DNA of 5,702 nucleotides from DATHSY01 sp046729855 (lineage in GTDB: Bacteria > Actinomycetota > UBA4738 > HRBIN12): the NCBI GenBank assembly GCA_046729855.1, contig JBKPHM010000071.1, positions 1 through 5,702 of the forward strand, given 5' to 3'. A model generated the notes under the pieces. The model was not told the origin of the DNA. It was given only the letters and a program-made list of their open reading frames with translations, and made no database searches. The translations under genes were made by a program, and so were the position numbers. Shown here one piece after another: positions 5,224-5,702 of the stretch (positions are counted from its first letter, which is position 1; each line of letters opens with the position of its first letter).

Positions 5224-5702
5224 GTGGCCGGGCGCGTGGTTCTGGCAGATGACGACGTCCTCCTTCGCGAGGGGATCGCCAGCCTCTTGAGTGGGGCCGG
5301 CTACGAAGTCGTCGGCCAAGCTGGAGATGCGCGGGAGTTGAACGAACAAGTGCGCGAGCGCGCTCCTGATGTGGTTGTGGTCGACATCCGGATGCCGCCG
5401 GCGCATTCGACAGAAGGTCTCGAGTCGGCGCGCGCGATCCGCAGCGAGTTCCCGGGGATCGGGATTCTGCTGCTCTCGGCGTATGTCGAGATCGAGGAGG
5501 CGATGGACTTGTTGGAGAACGGCGAGCGGATTGGCTACCTGCTCAAGAGCAGGGTGATGAACGCAGGCGACCTCGTCGATGCGCTGGAACGGATCGCTCG
5601 CGGCGGCTCGGTTGTCGATCCGGCCTTGGTCCAGGAGCTGGTCGTCCAGCGACGACGGGACGATCCACTGGCTGAGCTAACGCCGAGAGAGCGAGAGGTG
5701 CT
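5224..5702 (+). CDS. NarL/FixJ-family response regulator (3'-truncated)
   Basis: DNA-binding two-component response regulator, probably the phosphate acceptor of the divergent kinase. 159 full codons are present. The receiver domain (about 4-125) shows the acidic pair D9-D10 in VVLADDDVLLREG, phosphoacceptor D54 in VVVVDIRMPP, the switch residue S85 in LLLSAYVE, and K108 in GYLLKSRV. A linker with basic QRRRDD follows, then LTPREREVL, the first helix of a LuxR-type helix-turn-helix, where the window ends; I expect about 50-60 more residues. RMPPxHxxEG after the active-site Asp is, from memory, a hallmark of actinobacterial regulators that partner GAF/HisKA_3 kinases. The start is GTG at 5224-5226 because an in-frame TAA lies at 5212-5214; GTG at 5236 is an alternative but would trim the first beta strand. 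The DNA target and signal are unknown. Confidence 0.93.
   Translation, partial: MAGRVVLADDDVLLREGIASLLSGAGYEVVGQAGDARELNEQVRERAPDVVVVDIRMPPAHSTEGLESARAIRSEFPGIGILLLSAYVEIEEAMDLLENGERIGYLLKSRVMNAGDLVDALERIARGGSVVDPALVQELVVQRRRDDPLAELTPREREV

Noticed and set aside
5137..5406. Minus-strand frame of 89 codons overlapping the regulator start and ending at the kinase start
   Set aside because: Most of it is antisense to the receiver domain and has no recognisable domain. Only its last four codons are kept as a possible mini-leader finding.

Overview
The window is about 65% G+C and gap-free, with bacterial codon use and GTG starts. The actinobacterial look comes from an archaeal/eukaryal-type prolyl-tRNA synthetase plus a PAS/GAF sensor kinase of the HisKA_3 type with a NarL/FixJ-type partner. 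My best guess is an Actinomycetota member, possibly Thermoleophilia (Solirubrobacterales or Gaiellales relatives). This placement rests on remembered family resemblance, not on a search.

Layout: (1) 1-1266, plus strand: the C-terminal 421 residues of proS, open at the left edge. (2) 1267-1741: an unusually long (475 bp) gap between convergent genes. It holds no convincing intact gene but has several palindromes, a coding-like minus-strand stub and a short tRNA-like stretch. (3) 1742-5140, minus strand: a large soluble hybrid-sensor histidine kinase of 1132 residues, PAS-GAF-PAS-GAF-GAF-HisKA_3-HATPase-PAS. (4) 5141-5223: an 83-bp divergent intergenic region with a TAAGCT -10-like box exactly placed for a leaderless response-regulator mRNA, and CGGAAC repeats spaced 11 bp. 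(5) 5224-5702, plus strand: a NarL/FixJ response regulator cut by the right edge at the start of its LuxR-type DNA-binding domain.

The kinase and regulator are divergently transcribed with start codons 83 bp apart, and they very probably form a cognate two-component system. Signals sensed by the cytoplasmic PAS and GAF modules would set autophosphorylation at His797, and phosphate would pass to Asp54 of the regulator, which may control both promoters. The proS gene is a housekeeping neighbour that converges on the kinase and has no evident functional link to it.

I see no CRISPR array, transposase, intact tRNA or rRNA, or defence-like cassette. The most unusual item is a complete PAS domain placed after the kinase's ATPase domain.
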